From Saccoglossus kowalevskii (lineage: Eukaryota > Hemichordata > Enteropneusta > Harrimaniidae), in the NCBI RefSeq assembly GCF_000003605.2, contig NW_003119427.1, positions 87,292 to 113,047 of the forward strand: 25,756 bases of DNA, in the 5' to 3' direction. A program made the translations under genes and the position numbers. The notes under the pieces are model-generated. The model saw nothing but the letters and a program-made list of their open reading frames with translations. It made no database searches and had not been told where the DNA came from. Numbering within the stretch: the first letter of the stretch is position 1; every line of letters starts with the position of its first letter. Shown in pieces: positions 15,388 to 25,756 of the stretch.

Positions 15388-18300
15388 TTCGACAGCGGAG
15401 CTAAAAATGTAAATTGCAATTTTCCTACATTTGTGGAGCTCTTTCATCTAGAAGCATTATGTTGTTTGCCTGGATTTCTCCTTTAAATAGATTAGGAAGA
15501 AAGCAAGGATTTCCAAACTAGACAGCAGTTGAAGAAAGTTTAATCAACTATGTGATAAAAAGAATACAATCACAAGAACCAGTACAATTAAAGAAAAAAA
15601 ATAGAAACTTGGTTCACAAATTTGTACAGCTCATGATTACCGAATGTTAAGTAATTATAAAATATTACAATAAATTCTTGCATCTTCATTCGGATTTGAA
15701 TTTGCAAAAAACACTTGTCACATCAAGGAGGAGGAAACCAAATGTTTGTTATTAAAAGTAAGAAAAGAGTAATCTATACCATACAGAATGCATTTAATGT
15801 TAATCACAAGCTTCAGCACAAGGTGGCTGGGTAAAATTGGATTTGAGGATGCAGTGTTCAACATAAAGCGTGATACTAACTTTGTGATACACAATAACAT
15901 CTTAAGTGCATGTAAATAATAATTCGCAATCGCATATTATCAGTTGGCATTTGCTACACATTGAAGTTGCTCTCTGAGTTATTAGTTTTGAGTTTATTGG
16001 CATATCTGAACTATTGTGCTAATAAACCTTAAAAAAAAAATTACTTGTACAGTATATCAGAGTGTCTCAACAAAATAATTCACCCTTGTTTATAAAATCC
16101 ATTCTACAGTGGTGGGGTGTCTCACAAGAGTACTAATGATTCTTTTCATAAAAGCTCTATGGTATATGGACTAAAGAAGCATGTGATAAATGAGAGGCCT
16201 AAATTGCATAATACCTTCACTCACAGGATTATGTAACTATGGAAACATCATTTAAGGGTATAAACACAATCTCCAATATAAAAAAAAAACTTCATTAAAA
16301 ACAAAGGAACAATATGTTGGCTTGTAGAGGGCACTGTACAATGAAGTTATACTCGGTAGTTTATAAGCCTTGGTAAAGGTTGACACTGAGATAATCTTTT
16401 ACGATCTGTAACATCTGATTCATGTGTGACCATGCCCTCTACAGACCAAACATGGAAATAATAAAAGAGTTACAACAGTCAAGAACTAGCCAAAATTATA
16501 CACACTTGGTCAAGCAGATTGACCCGTATAACTGTTAAAGATCAATTGTTAGTTTTTCCAGTTTATTTAAGCGTCACAAGCCGAGAAAAGTAAAATAATC
16601 TCCATTCATTGATCAGTTTCAATTTTGTCTATTTCCTTAAATTTTACTCTCATGGTGACAGCACTTCAAAAGACTAATCAAATTCATGGTCAATAGATGA
16701 TAGCTACTTCATTGGTAGACCATTTCTATGTACAATGTAGATGTCTTGGAGACATGAGAAAGTGCATAAAATCTAAGCTAGTCTGAAAACATAAATAAAA
16801 GGCACTTTAAACACAAGATTGAGAATCAGCAACCAAAATAAAGTAGAAAACACTAGCCTTACATGTTCAATCAAATATATATACACAACAATAAAAAAAG
16901 GAACCTTTTAATACCAGGGGTACAAAATAAAAATGAACATTTCATTGATGTTAAGCATCTAGAAAATTCTGATTAAGTCTTAAAACAGTGTCAATATTAT
17001 ACGGTGCATACAGAAGACAGCAAGTTAGGTGCAATATAAGAGAGAAAACAGCAGGTCAAGCAGTGAAATCAATTTCTTAATATCAGAAAATAATATACAT
17101 CTTGTTATTACAAAAAAATGCTATTTAAAAAAAATAAGTGTTGGTACACTTGAGTATGTACCGGTGATATATTTGGAGCTATTCAGTGACCTGTACACAG
17201 ATTTAATTCTGACTAAATAGTTGGCTTTAATCTTGGAAACAGCAATTTTACTCAAGATCTATCCACTACTTGGCTTGACCAGTATTGCTTCAGCATTACA
17301 AGATATCTTATGAATATTACAGTTTCACATTTACTAATATCACTCACTATTGCATCATCAGAAATGTAGCACTTTCACAGTACATACCCTTAAACAAATC
17401 TTTAAACAACTCAAAAATATGATGCCTGCAAGTCCAAAGTATGCCAAACATTTAGTCTAAAAACAAGTTCTCAGGCATGTTCTTGACTAAATACATGTCA
17501 GGCTTGTTGTAAAATTTAAATTACTTCTTCAGCCACTCTGACAGAAGACATCAGCATTTATTTATATATATATTAATTTATCAAATCTACAATGAACCTT
17601 ACATCTACACACAAGATGTTGGCTTTCCTTATCAGAATTGAGGAAATACATTTTTAGTACAATATGAACAATTCATAACTAATATGAACTATACACTGGT
17701 ACAGTGAATTCACCACTTTTTAAGATACGTTTGTAAGTACTGTGGTGTTTATGATACAAAAATAATAAACCCCACCAACCTGGGACTTTGCGTTTATGAA
17801 TCGTATACACCTGGGTTACATCACAGCCTTGCCCCTCCCCTTTTTTTTTGCAATTTTGCATACTTGTGAAAAGCACCACACATGGTACAATGGAAACATT
17901 TTTGTTTTTAGTTTCAGAGGATGTTTTATTAATCCAAACAATATTCAATAAATGTTAAACATATATATTCTTGTAGTATTGAATAATCTGAATACAAAAA
18001 AAAATTGAAACCCCATCATAAGGAGTAAAACCTTTTTTTTTGTTTTTGTGCCCTGAAACCAGAGGTAATTTTTAATTTAATCCTTCTGCCTAAATCATAA
18101 ATGTTTCTCTGTTTCAAGCTGGATTTAACACACAGTGTTCATGTATGGATACAGTTGCTACCGGCATATCTAAACATTCGGTATTGTGGCATATGATTAT
18201 AAACAAAAACTACTAAATACTAAAGTCATTGAAATGTCAGTACGGTATGTACCTACCATAAATAGTTAACTGATTTATGTGTCTTAACCTCATAGATACA

Positions 18301-18744
18301 TGCCCAAAATATTCCCTAGTCACATGAGCTAGAAATAACTCGTTATTTAAAGACTTAACATTTGCATAATTGGTGTCTTAACATAATCTTTATTGCAAGA
18401 AGCAAACATTGGTGAATTCTGCGTGATTAAATCAGCTAGTTATCTACTTCAGTATTTGATTTTTATAACAGAAAGATGGAAAAATCTATTTTACTGAAAC
18501 GCAGTATGGGATACATAAATCTAATATACCTGTGAAGACATTTGTACAATAGATTAACAGCATTCTTTATTATGTTTTAGGGTAGGAATCAGAACAATTT
18601 ATAGTGCTAGTGTGACAATCAAAAGGGTTAGGAAATTCACTCTGGAGGGATGGAATACCGCAACACTGGTAAATAAATGACCCCTTAACTTGATGGATAA
18701 TCTTGTTTGATAGCTTGTAGTGGTGTGTATTAGTTGTTGGTGCA
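15388..18744 (-). other. Intergenic region and probable PLEKHF 3' UTR
   Basis: About 3.4 kb without supported coding sequence, AT-rich and with few repeats. The part adjoining 18744 must begin the PLEKHF 3' UTR. Several TTTATT sequences (AATAAA on the minus strand) occur, so the 3' end cannot be fixed. On the plus strand, aataaacctt followed by ten A (about 16021-16040) looks like a short retrocopy tail or a chance run. Confidence 0.4.
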
Positions 18745-18792
18745 TCAATCAGATGCCTGCACTTGGGGCTGATTCCCAGGATAAAAAGTTGG
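18745..18792 (-). CDS. PLEKHF: PLEKHF terminal coding exon
   Basis: 48 coding nt after tattttcag. It encodes PTFYPGNQPQVQASD and TGA (18747-18745). It is in frame with the acidic exon. The PTFY start resembles Phafin C-termini as I remember them. Confidence 0.7.
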   Translation of the reverse strand, partial: PTFYPGNQPQVQASD

Positions 18793-19714
18793 CTGAAAAT
18801 AAAAAGACCATGTATTGTAAGACATTATTATATGTTATAAGTTTTGCATGACATGTTTTATTTGATGCAGGGCTGGATTCGATAACCCACTGTGAAGTGA
18901 CATAAAGTTGCAGTGAGTTGATGGACCTTCATGTTCAAGACAAGTAGATTTCACATGTACATATGATCATCGCCCTTGATAACAAATCACGGAAACGTTT
19001 GTACTACGCAGCAGCAAATGTATTTTATAATTTCAAATTAATTATGTAGGAAACTGTACCTCGACTTCTGTTGATGGGGTTGTGTTGTTAGAATTAGCAG
19101 GACTGTCATCACTGTCGTCATCGTCATCATCATCATCGTCATCATCATCATCTTCACCTGATGAGTCTTGATCAACCAGAGGATCTGGCCCTGAAGGAAA
19201 CAATAATAACATACTGTAGAAAGCGAACTATTTACTGGGTTGAATTTGACAATGAATGGATATTCACAAAGGTTTAAATTCACTGGTTTATGATAGAAAC
19301 AACCATTCCATGTCTAACATTGCATATCCGTTAGAGTTTCAATTCAGCCTCCTTCAGCTGACAGCAAATGAAAGAAAAAGAAAACCCAGCCATTGAGGGC
19401 CAGTGTCAACTTTTGGCACAATCTACAAAATTATTTTTTATACAGTCTTCTTTTCTCATCACGAGATGCTGATATAAATTGACAAACCTTTTAACCAAAA
19501 ACTAAAAGTAATATCTGGCACTCAAAGGGTTGAGCCTTACACACATGTACTTACCCGGATTAAAGTTGTCATCATTGGCACTTGCATTCCCACTTGATAA
19601 AAGATCATAACATTTATCACAGACCCTAAGTGGTTTTGATGACTGTTGAGGTAACAGGAACTTCTTGGTGGAACATGCGTTGCAGGCAACTTTCCCACAC
19701 TTCCTACAATGGTG
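18745..19714 (-). CDS. PLEKHF: Phafin-type FYVE-domain protein, C-terminal three exons
   Basis: complement(18745-18792, 19060-19190, 19555-19714) joins in frame to 112 residues and a stop. Phafins are small PH-FYVE proteins that bind PI3P on endosomes and lysosomes and act in endosome fusion, autophagy and lysosome positioning. Seen here: HHCRKCGKVACNACSTKKF then LPQQSSKPLRVCDKCYDLLS, giving six of the eight FYVE zinc ligands, most like human PLEKHF2 (HHCRKCG, LPSQSSKP, CDFCYDLLS). An acidic tail with 13 consecutive Asp follows, as in Phafin tails, and then PTFYPGNQPQVQASD. Missing: the PH domain, the first FYVE CxxC and the basic residues before HHC. I did not find these within the window. 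Family length is about 250, so more than half is absent here. Confidence 0.85.
19060..19190 (-). CDS. PLEKHF: PLEKHF exon with Asp13 acidic tract
   Basis: A 131-nt exon with acceptor ccttcag|GG and donor GAG|gtacag. It encodes GPDPLVDQDSSGE, thirteen Asp from a GAT/GAC run, then SDDSPANSNNTTPSTEVE. The Asp tract is a trinucleotide repeat and may vary in length. Confidence 0.85.
19555..19714 (-). CDS. PLEKHF: PLEKHF exon with FYVE zinc-finger C-terminal part
   Basis: A 160-nt exon with acceptor ctctacag|CAC and donor CCGG|gtaagt. It starts exactly at the HHCRKCG signature in phase 0 and ends in phase 1 after SANDDNFNP. Confidence 0.9.
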
Positions 19715-20337
19715 CTGTAGAGTAGACAATACAGTACTTAGTTGACATTTCAAAAGCAGTACAACAAACAATTCCTGATAATCATGAATTAGTCATTGAA
19801 TCATAACAAAAAACATTACAGAGACAAGCAACTGCGGCCCTTTCTTTGATGTATCATTTTTGTGATGCAAATGTAATTTCAAGTTACACATACATAATCC
19901 AAGAAAATATTAATTATGATTTTTAATAAACAAATTTCAAAACAAATCACATTAAGAAAGAGTAGGTTTTGAACAAAATTGATAAATCATGTTTTTTAAA
20001 CAGGTTTTAACTAGTCTGTCGTGAACATGTTACATAAACACTAGAAAAGTTGTGACGTGGAGATTGTGGACTTGTTGCAAGTGCTTACACAATAGAATAT
20101 GACCAGTGTTTCCAATAAGCAAATTTGTTTTTTTTTAAAAACCATCTTGAACTTGGTGTATTTAAATTCAAAATATACATGAAATTAAAAAAAAAAACGT
20201 TTTTTTCAGAGTGCTGATTTTAACTGAGAAACCTGAGAACCTAATAGTGAAAATAAGGCCTTGAGAGAACACTCAATGTGATGTACTACAAGACGTAGCA
20301 CAGAAGATCACTTTATTTCCTTAACAAATCAATAATA
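19715..20337 (-). other. PLEKHF intron sequence upstream of the FYVE exon
   Basis: AT-rich with several A/T homopolymers. No preceding FYVE or PH exon is detectable on the minus strand. Confidence 0.5.
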
Positions 20338-20549
20338 TACTGTAAAATACTTTATTTACGCTGGGAATATATTTTCGCTATTTTCGCTGAAGGGATGATT
20401 CCGTGAAAATAAAATCCAGCGAATATACTTGTTTTCCTATATTTCCCATTAAACTCATCAAAAATCAGTGAAAATAAATTCCATAAAGAACGCCCAAAAT
20501 GCCTTTTCAGCGAAAATTAATTCCAGCGAAAATAAAGTATTCCACAGTA
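20338..20549. repeat. MITE with TACTGTA termini (copy 2)
   Basis: A 212-bp element begins TACTGTAAAATACTTTATTT and ends aataaagtattccacagta, with imperfect inverted repeats of about 43 bp. It is rich in the motif cagcgaaaat and its complement. Size, termini and internal style match 1592-1800, so both likely belong to one mariner-like MITE group. Confidence 0.75.
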
Positions 20550-20613
20550 CCACAAATCAAAGAAAGCTTAGAAAGAACTCCCGTGTGCTGAGAGTTTTGG
20601 AGACACATTAAAA

Positions 20614-21070
20614 ATTAATTATTATGCTAATTAGAGAATTAATATGAACAGATTTTAACCCAAAATTAATCAGACTGTCTATTGTCCTAGAGCAATTATG
20701 TACCAAGTTTTATTCAAATGTGATGATCAATACTTGAGATATCAGTATTAATTATGTTAATTAGATGATTAAGAAGCATAAATATTTACCAAAAACTAAT
20801 ATGGTGCATAGTCTTACGTTCATTGAAATGTGATGGGTACTCTTTAAAAGTTTCATTGAAATCCAATGAGTGGTTTTTAGACATCATAGAACAGCAAAAA
20901 ATTAACTAATTATGCAAATTAGGTAATTAAAAGGCACAATTATTTATCCCAAAATTAATCAGGTCTCTGCATAGTCCTAGAATATCTATGTCGCAAGTCT
21001 CATTGAAATGTGATGATTAGTACTTGAGATATCAGGTGAAAAGCTGAAAATTAACTAATTATGCTAATAA
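20614..21070. repeat. Three-unit tandem repeat (133-154 bp) with octamer-like motif
   Basis: Units start at about 20614, 20747 and 20901, and a fourth begins at 21050 and breaks off. Each opens with attaa(ct)aattatg(c/t)(t/a)aatta. Most then carry ccaaaattaatcag, a tagtcctag or tagtcttac core, cattgaaatgtgatg and tacttgagatatcag. Unit 3 contains a perfect ATGCAAAT octamer (POU-type). Units are diverged, and no protein is encoded. Confidence 0.75.
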
Positions 21071-21427
21071 TAGGGAGTCATTGCCGGAAATAGACAATAG
21101 AATCTGGTCAAGTAGAGATTTCCTGTCTATCCCATTGCTGTGACTATAATTACATGCAAAATTATTCAAGACAACTGATGATGTCATAGACTTTTAAGGT
21201 CTATTGTTTAGCCTAATTGAGAGTATATTGTTATGTTAAGTAGTTCACAGCTTGGGGTTGGAAACAATAGTAAGTGAGGTAATCTATTGTTTCCTTTGTT
21301 CTGTGTCCACTTGTATTTGTCAGCTGATCATATGAAGCCATGTAATAAATGGTTGTGGTTACCAGAGAACGAGATACCCTTAGGTACACTCTTAAGATGG
21401 CATTGAAGACAGCCACCCGTTATATAC
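21071..21427. other. Unassigned sequence
   Basis: Nothing supportable. Only short chance open frames on the minus strand. Confidence 0.4.
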
Positions 21428-21431
21428 TTAA

Positions 21432-22665
21432 GGATGCGGTAGAGTTATTTTCGTGAATTTTGCTTTTTTTGTTATTACTTTTGTAAAGTTATTGGGCTCA
21501 TAATTTTATCAAAATTAAAACTGAAACACATCTAGAATACCCTTTTTTAAAAAAAAAAATAAGAAAAACTACATTTTTGTACTTGTATAACGGGATACTG
21601 TACAATTTGTTTTTGAGATAAAAGTCTGGACGCAAACAATAACATTGACTTATTGCGTAATTTGCATAATCCCTTCACGACAGAAACAGTGCACACTGAA
21701 GACGACGCGGTCATATCAACTCCGGCTCCTGATTATTGATCAATCACAAAAAAGAGGCCCCAAGGAAAAACTCAAAACGCAGTTCAGAGGAAGCGAAACT
21801 TTACCTATAACAGAAATGCATTGCCGACAGTACAATGGGGTTCACACTTTGAGTATTCAAACCAAGAGGGTAAAATTTCGTCAGCAAACATCAATTTCCA
21901 TCTTCCAAAAAGTCGGGCAGACAAGTTATGCAGGGCCGCCGTGTACTGTAACAACTTCGCTTCTTTTTGGAGGACGAATACGGACCCAAAACTTTATAGT
22001 TTGGGATTTTATTACTGCAAGGCTACTAAGTGACTCCATGTTATGTGTTTTGTTGTAAAAATCAGTCCATCTGATGCTTTAAATGTCCAAAATTAGCGCA
22101 GCGCAACGTGACAAATGTTTTGTTTTTTGGCGTTTCCAGGCAGAAGAAATCTGACGCCATGGAGGTCATTCAAGTGAGTTGTGCGTCGTCAGAAATTGAC
22201 CTACTTTCATGAAATTCACACACATTGATAACGTATTGGCGCAGAATAAAACCCTTGAAGCATTTTTTGAGAACTTCTCGCAATAAAAAATAAAAGGCCT
22301 TTTAAATTCCTTGTCTATGGGTGAAATAACAGGAAAAATGTAAATTGGTGTCATTGTAAACAAATATGCAATCTATGTTCTAACACTCTCGAGGCATTGA
22401 CGGGGCTGATGCTGTCTTGATTTTTCAGCTTTCTTTTTTTACAGAACCCCTACGGTTTTCATACAAAACTAATTTTTATTCAAAATAACACCTCTATGTT
22501 TACTTAGTAATCACGTGACTAATTCGTGGTACATGTCACAGATCATTTTTTTCAAAAAGCCAGGAACAAGGGCTTCAAGAAAATATATAATGTGCTACGC
22601 TTCAAAACACTTTTCCTCATGAAAACAGTTTTTACTTTTTAGAGCATGATAACTCTACCGCATCC
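21432..22665. mobile_element. Non-autonomous DNA transposon with TTAA target duplication
   Basis: The 1234-bp element is bounded by GGATGCGGTAGAGTTAT (21432-21448) and its perfect inverse (22649-22665), each flanked by TTAA (21428-21431 and 22666-22669). TTAA duplication is typical of the piggyBac and Kolobok superfamilies. No transposase is recognisable; the longest open frames (about 137 codons plus at 21645-22058, 65 codons minus) match nothing I know. A splice-like segment (tttccag|...|gtgagt, 22140-22173) lies inside. The perfect 17-bp ends and intact target duplication suggest a fairly young or selected copy. Confidence 0.75.
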
Positions 22666-22669
22666 TTAA

Positions 22670-23658
22670 TACAAAAATATGTGGACAGACTAATCTTGTA
22701 AATATCATTGTGGCAGTCAACGGCGATTGGTATGCAAATTACGTTTGTCTGACGCATTACAAAACAAAAGTCTAGACTGTCGTAGAATAATACACAACTC
22801 GCGGACAGACAGTGTGATGAAACCCCTTTTTTACAAAGAGGAAAAACGGCCGATACAATATATTGATCTTGTGGTCTGACCTTCAGCATAAAAGCAGTAT
22901 GGCGATAGTGCTTCGCGTTCGAAAAGTGGGATAATTTTTAACATGGAATAACGGACATAAACTAAATCTTGATTCAGATTACTTCCTGTTGTTAATTGGA
23001 TTAAAACAGTTATATTTGCTAACAACTGGATCGTACGTCTGTGTAAAAAATGCATGAATTTTAGCTCTAATTTGGGCAGCGAATACTGCGTCTACAACTG
23101 CGTTGGCTGCGTCGCCGTGTTCATTGAACCAGAGAGTATCCAGAACGAAGCGAACAAACTTGAACAGTCAGCTGCATTACTGCATTTACCTATTTTTAAA
23201 AATAGAGTTTGGCACACTGGTTTGGGCCAGTGTAGGATATATCATCAAGTTTTACGGCAAGTTGGGCATTTAATGGTGGAGTTTTGATGAAAACATCTAT
23301 AACATATCGAAAGCTTGGAACGTCATCTGTCTATTACGAAGCACACAAAAGTGAAAAAATGAAAAATATAAACTAAAAATTAAATTTTGTTTTAATAGAT
23401 GTTTATGCAATGCATTCTCTATGGCACATCCTGTGATGTTTATTTGACTGGGGAACACTGGCCAGGGCGGAAGTCGGCCATCTTGTCCACTCATTTCTGG
23501 CAATGATTCACATAAGCACGCCGCGGTTTAATTGTATAGAATTGTATAAGCGGATCAACGCTTAGCAGCAGTATTAGTATTTGAATTTTACGACAGTGTG
23601 AATTATTGTCTGTTCAAATGCCATAAAGCCTAAGTTTGAATGCAATCAGCTCACTTAC
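22670..23658. other. Unassigned sequence right of the TTAA element
   Basis: Includes open frames of 77 codons (plus, 23054-23287) and 85 codons (minus, 22632-22889) that I do not recognise. A stray ggaagtcggccatcttg at about 23469 resembles the array motif in ACAA2 intron 2. Confidence 0.4.
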
Positions 23659-23803
23659 TTCAGGGGAAAGCGAACCCATCCAATTGGTAGTGCATATAAT
23701 TTCGATGGTGTTCCTCTTTCGTAGTACATAGCGTCTCCTCGCACTCCATGGCAATGCACACAGTAGCACGTATCATACTCCATACATGGCCACAATGTAC
23801 TAG
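23659..23803 (-). CDS. Cys-rich protein exon 2
   Basis: A 145-nt exon with acceptor ttttacag|CT and donor CTGAA|gtaagt. It encodes STLWPCMEYDTCYCVHCHG, VRGDAMYYERGTPSKLY and ALPIGWVRFPL. Only this frame is open through the exon; the others are stopped or lack the motif. Confidence 0.65.
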
Positions 23804-24075
23804 CTGTAAAAAAAAGACAATAATGCAATACCACATTTCTACATTTGTATTTATAGGTAGATTTGGCGATTTAAGCATGTACGTGATTGTTAAATTTGAA
23901 TATGTAATGCCAACATACCTGGTAGGTGAAGTGAATTTAGATAGCGTCGACATATTTGATAGTAGCCGCAGTACGTGTTGATATTTACTATTGGTGTTAA
24001 AGAAGGCGACATATTCCAGTACGGATTGTCCATTTGTTCAATCCAATGCTGGATAGATGAAACACAAACGGCCAT
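23659..24075 (-). CDS. Unidentified Cys-rich protein, first two coding exons (partial)
   Basis: complement(23659-23803, 23919-24075) gives 100 in-frame residues plus two bases. The start MAVCVSSIQHWIEQ has a strong context (A at -3, G at +4), although the frame is open further upstream. Exon 1 ends LPG|gtatgt in phase 1; exon 2 follows a T-rich acceptor (ttttttttacag) and ends CTGAA|gtaagt. Features seen: TYCGYYQICRRYLNSL, a Cys/His cluster CMEYDTCYCVHCH with spacing C-x5-C-x-C-x2-C-x-H, then GTPSKLYALPIGWVRFPL. From memory this GTPxxYxxPxGWxRFxL pattern resembles a domain of large uncharacterised invertebrate proteins and perhaps neuralized-like proteins. That is unverified. The next exon must start in phase 2 and was not found. 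Confidence 0.6.
23919..24075 (-). CDS. Cys-rich protein exon 1
   Basis: 157 coding nt from the ATG at 24075 to CCAG|gtatgt. It contains IEQMDNPYWNMSPSLTP and TYCGYYQICRRYLNSLHL. The open frame continues upstream to about 24204, so an earlier start or an upstream exon is possible. Confidence 0.5.
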
Positions 24076-25756
24076 TGTTTTCTTTGATCTATAGACTGGC
24101 CCAGCTGTGGTGATGTTTTTTTCAGTTAAAAAAATTGGAAAAAATAGTTTTGCGAAAGGTGGGGTGAACGCAGAACCACCACAGACTGGCCTTATTTGCA
24201 GCAAATCTGTTGCTATTATTTATTCATGATATGCAGTGACATCACTGAATGGATACAGAAAAGGAGTGGGGCGTGCGCGCTGCATATAACATTGTGGGTC
24301 TTCTGTGCAGATCGCGCTTCAGATCGCTGTAACTCAGGCGAGATAAAGCTACACGCAGGCTACTTCTCGCCATTAGAATAATCTGTACGGAACGTTATAA
24401 ATAGTAATTAGTTTGTAATGATTTACGATCGAGAGCTTGAAGATAAGTGAAGTCTTCAGGTACAAAGGTTAACTAGATATAGTTTAAAGGTAAAATTACT
24501 CTGATTGGATAACGTTCTTGCCTGTTATTCGGCTCATTAACATATGTTAATGTGTTCACATGTTTTGTTCAAGAATTCCGCTTTCGCTTTCGCCCCTTCA
24601 ACAGTATGACCCGTGTGACTATTTTAGGTTTTAAAACGCACTTAGTCGGGCATTCACTTTTACATGTTTACTTTTACCAGTATTGTCTGCAAGCAGTCAC
24701 GCAAGACGTATCCTGAAGTACATCCGGGTTCATTGTTATTGAGAGCTCAGTGGGACGGTCCCAGTTGTACCGGATATTCAAACTTGGGAACACTGAAAAA
24801 TGCAACATTAACAATATGTTACGCACCTCCCCTGGAGCTGTAGTGCCATTTCGCATGACTAATACATGTCATATATGGTCATTGAAATTAACCATGGCAA
24901 TAAACACATGGCAATTTGTTACATAACTATGGATATACCTTATATTATTACATGCCCTGGTCATCTCTGATTTTCATGGCAATTAGCTTTTAATAAAAAT
25001 GTGTTCTTTTAAACATTAGAGCACCGAAACACACTTTATATTCTAATATGGGTAGTAGTTTTACTTCACGATTGTTGCAGTTCAATGACCAGCGCCATTA
25101 TCGGTCACTATTTTTGAGTTCGTGGGGGTGTAAGGTAAATAGCGAACACGCCGGATATCAATATAAATCGCCTGTACACAACAGTCACTGTTTTACCAAG
25201 GAAAGGAAATGTATATAGCTATTAATAATACTCTAATTATAGTATGAACTTTTCACATAAATTTTCGTTGCTATGTATGTATTGCATACGTTGGACGGCA
25301 TGACATATTGCTGACGTTTGTAAGGCCAGATTATCTCACTCTCAAATGCTGTACACCGGCTACATTATCGTTGCATACTAAGAGGGACAATCACAAAATA
25401 ATGTGACGTTAGCGATATTTCTAGCACCCCAGCGCTGGAATGTACTTCCGTGTTTGTGTAATTCAATGCTTCCCAGAGGCGACGGCACGAAATTTTGTAT
25501 GGAGGGGCGAGATATGCTCATCACCATACTAGGCGAATCCAGTGGCATACTCCCTCTTAACAATGTTGAAATCTAGACCCTCTCAAACGCTATTTCCAGC
25601 ATTTTGAGGAGCAAATTGTGCTGACAAAAAGGGTTTCAGTTTGATTTTCGAGGAGGCGACGCCCCCCCCCCCCCACATTTTTAACCCCCCCCCCCCCCGT
25701 GCCGCCGCCATTGACTGTAACTCAAATTTACGCTTGACAATCTACTCGACTTGAAA
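24076..25756. other. Unassigned region, probable upstream region of the Cys-rich gene
   Basis: The part nearest 24076 (to about 24380) has more CpG and could contain the promoter of the minus-strand gene. No PH domain, other exon or RNA gene is recognisable here. An exon-like 54-nt segment (ttgcag|...|gtaaat, about 25079-25132) is too short to judge. Confidence 0.4.
25662..25698. repeat. Double poly-C run
   Basis: Runs of 13 and 14 C (25662-25674 and 25685-25698) separated by acatttttaa. Such runs often give length errors in assemblies. Confidence 0.9.

Noticed and set aside
16018-16040. AATAAA followed by ten A on the plus strand, as a gene 3' end or retrocopy tail
   Set aside because: No coding sequence upstream on that strand and no target-site duplication; chance in AT-rich DNA is enough.
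22831-23287. Open frames of 74 (minus) and 77 (plus) codons right of the TTAA element
   Set aside because: No splice structure, motif or relation to PLEKHF or the Cys-rich gene could be shown.
24390-24405. TATAAATAG on the plus strand as a promoter
   Set aside because: No plus-strand gene can be recognised downstream.

Overview
This window is eukaryotic nuclear DNA from an animal. It is AT-rich, with short coding exons bounded by GT...AG introns and many small foldback and tandem repeats. Its three recognisable genes are metazoan-type: a mitochondrial 3-ketoacyl-CoA thiolase (ACAA2), the von Hippel-Lindau protein (VHL) and a Phafin-type FYVE protein (PLEKHF). The compact head-to-head gene pair and the many hairpin-type repeats suggest a marine invertebrate, perhaps a hemichordate or a mollusc. 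That placement is an inference and the sequence does not prove it. There are no bacterial operons, CRISPR arrays or convincing RNA genes.

Layout. Positions 1-10795 hold seven minus-strand exons of ACAA2, residues 1-317 of about 397; the last exons lie beyond the left edge. Its introns carry repeats: a foldback at 56-196, a MITE at 1592-1800, a tandem duplication at 3075-3394, and a large repeat field at about 6990-9090. Only 102 bp (10796-10897) separate the ACAA2 start from the start of VHL on the plus strand, so the two probably share a bidirectional promoter. VHL has two coding exons (10898-11246 and 13621-13805). Its single intron holds a 492-bp assembly gap and a duplicated segment of about 0.6 kb. 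After the VHL 3' end (about 14280) comes a mostly gene-free stretch with another MITE at 15059-15387.

The minus-strand PLEKHF exons (18745-19714) encode most of the FYVE zinc finger, an acidic Asp13 tract and a PTFY tail, and run tail-to-tail with VHL. The PH-domain exons are not found upstream in the window. Instead there are a MITE (20338-20549), a three-unit tandem repeat (20614-21070), a 1234-bp element with TTAA duplications (21432-22665), and two minus-strand exons (23659-24075) of another, unidentified Cys-rich protein. Positions 24076-25756 show no recognisable gene.

Functionally, ACAA2 performs the last step of mitochondrial fatty-acid beta-oxidation, and VHL is the substrate receptor of the ubiquitin ligase that destroys hydroxylated HIF-alpha. 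The divergent arrangement therefore places an oxygen-sensing regulator beside an oxygen-consuming metabolic enzyme. The most notable points are this shared promoter, a Cys-to-Ser change in the VHL elongin-binding box, the uncharacterised Cys-rich gene lying where PLEKHF upstream exons were expected, and the intact-looking TTAA element.
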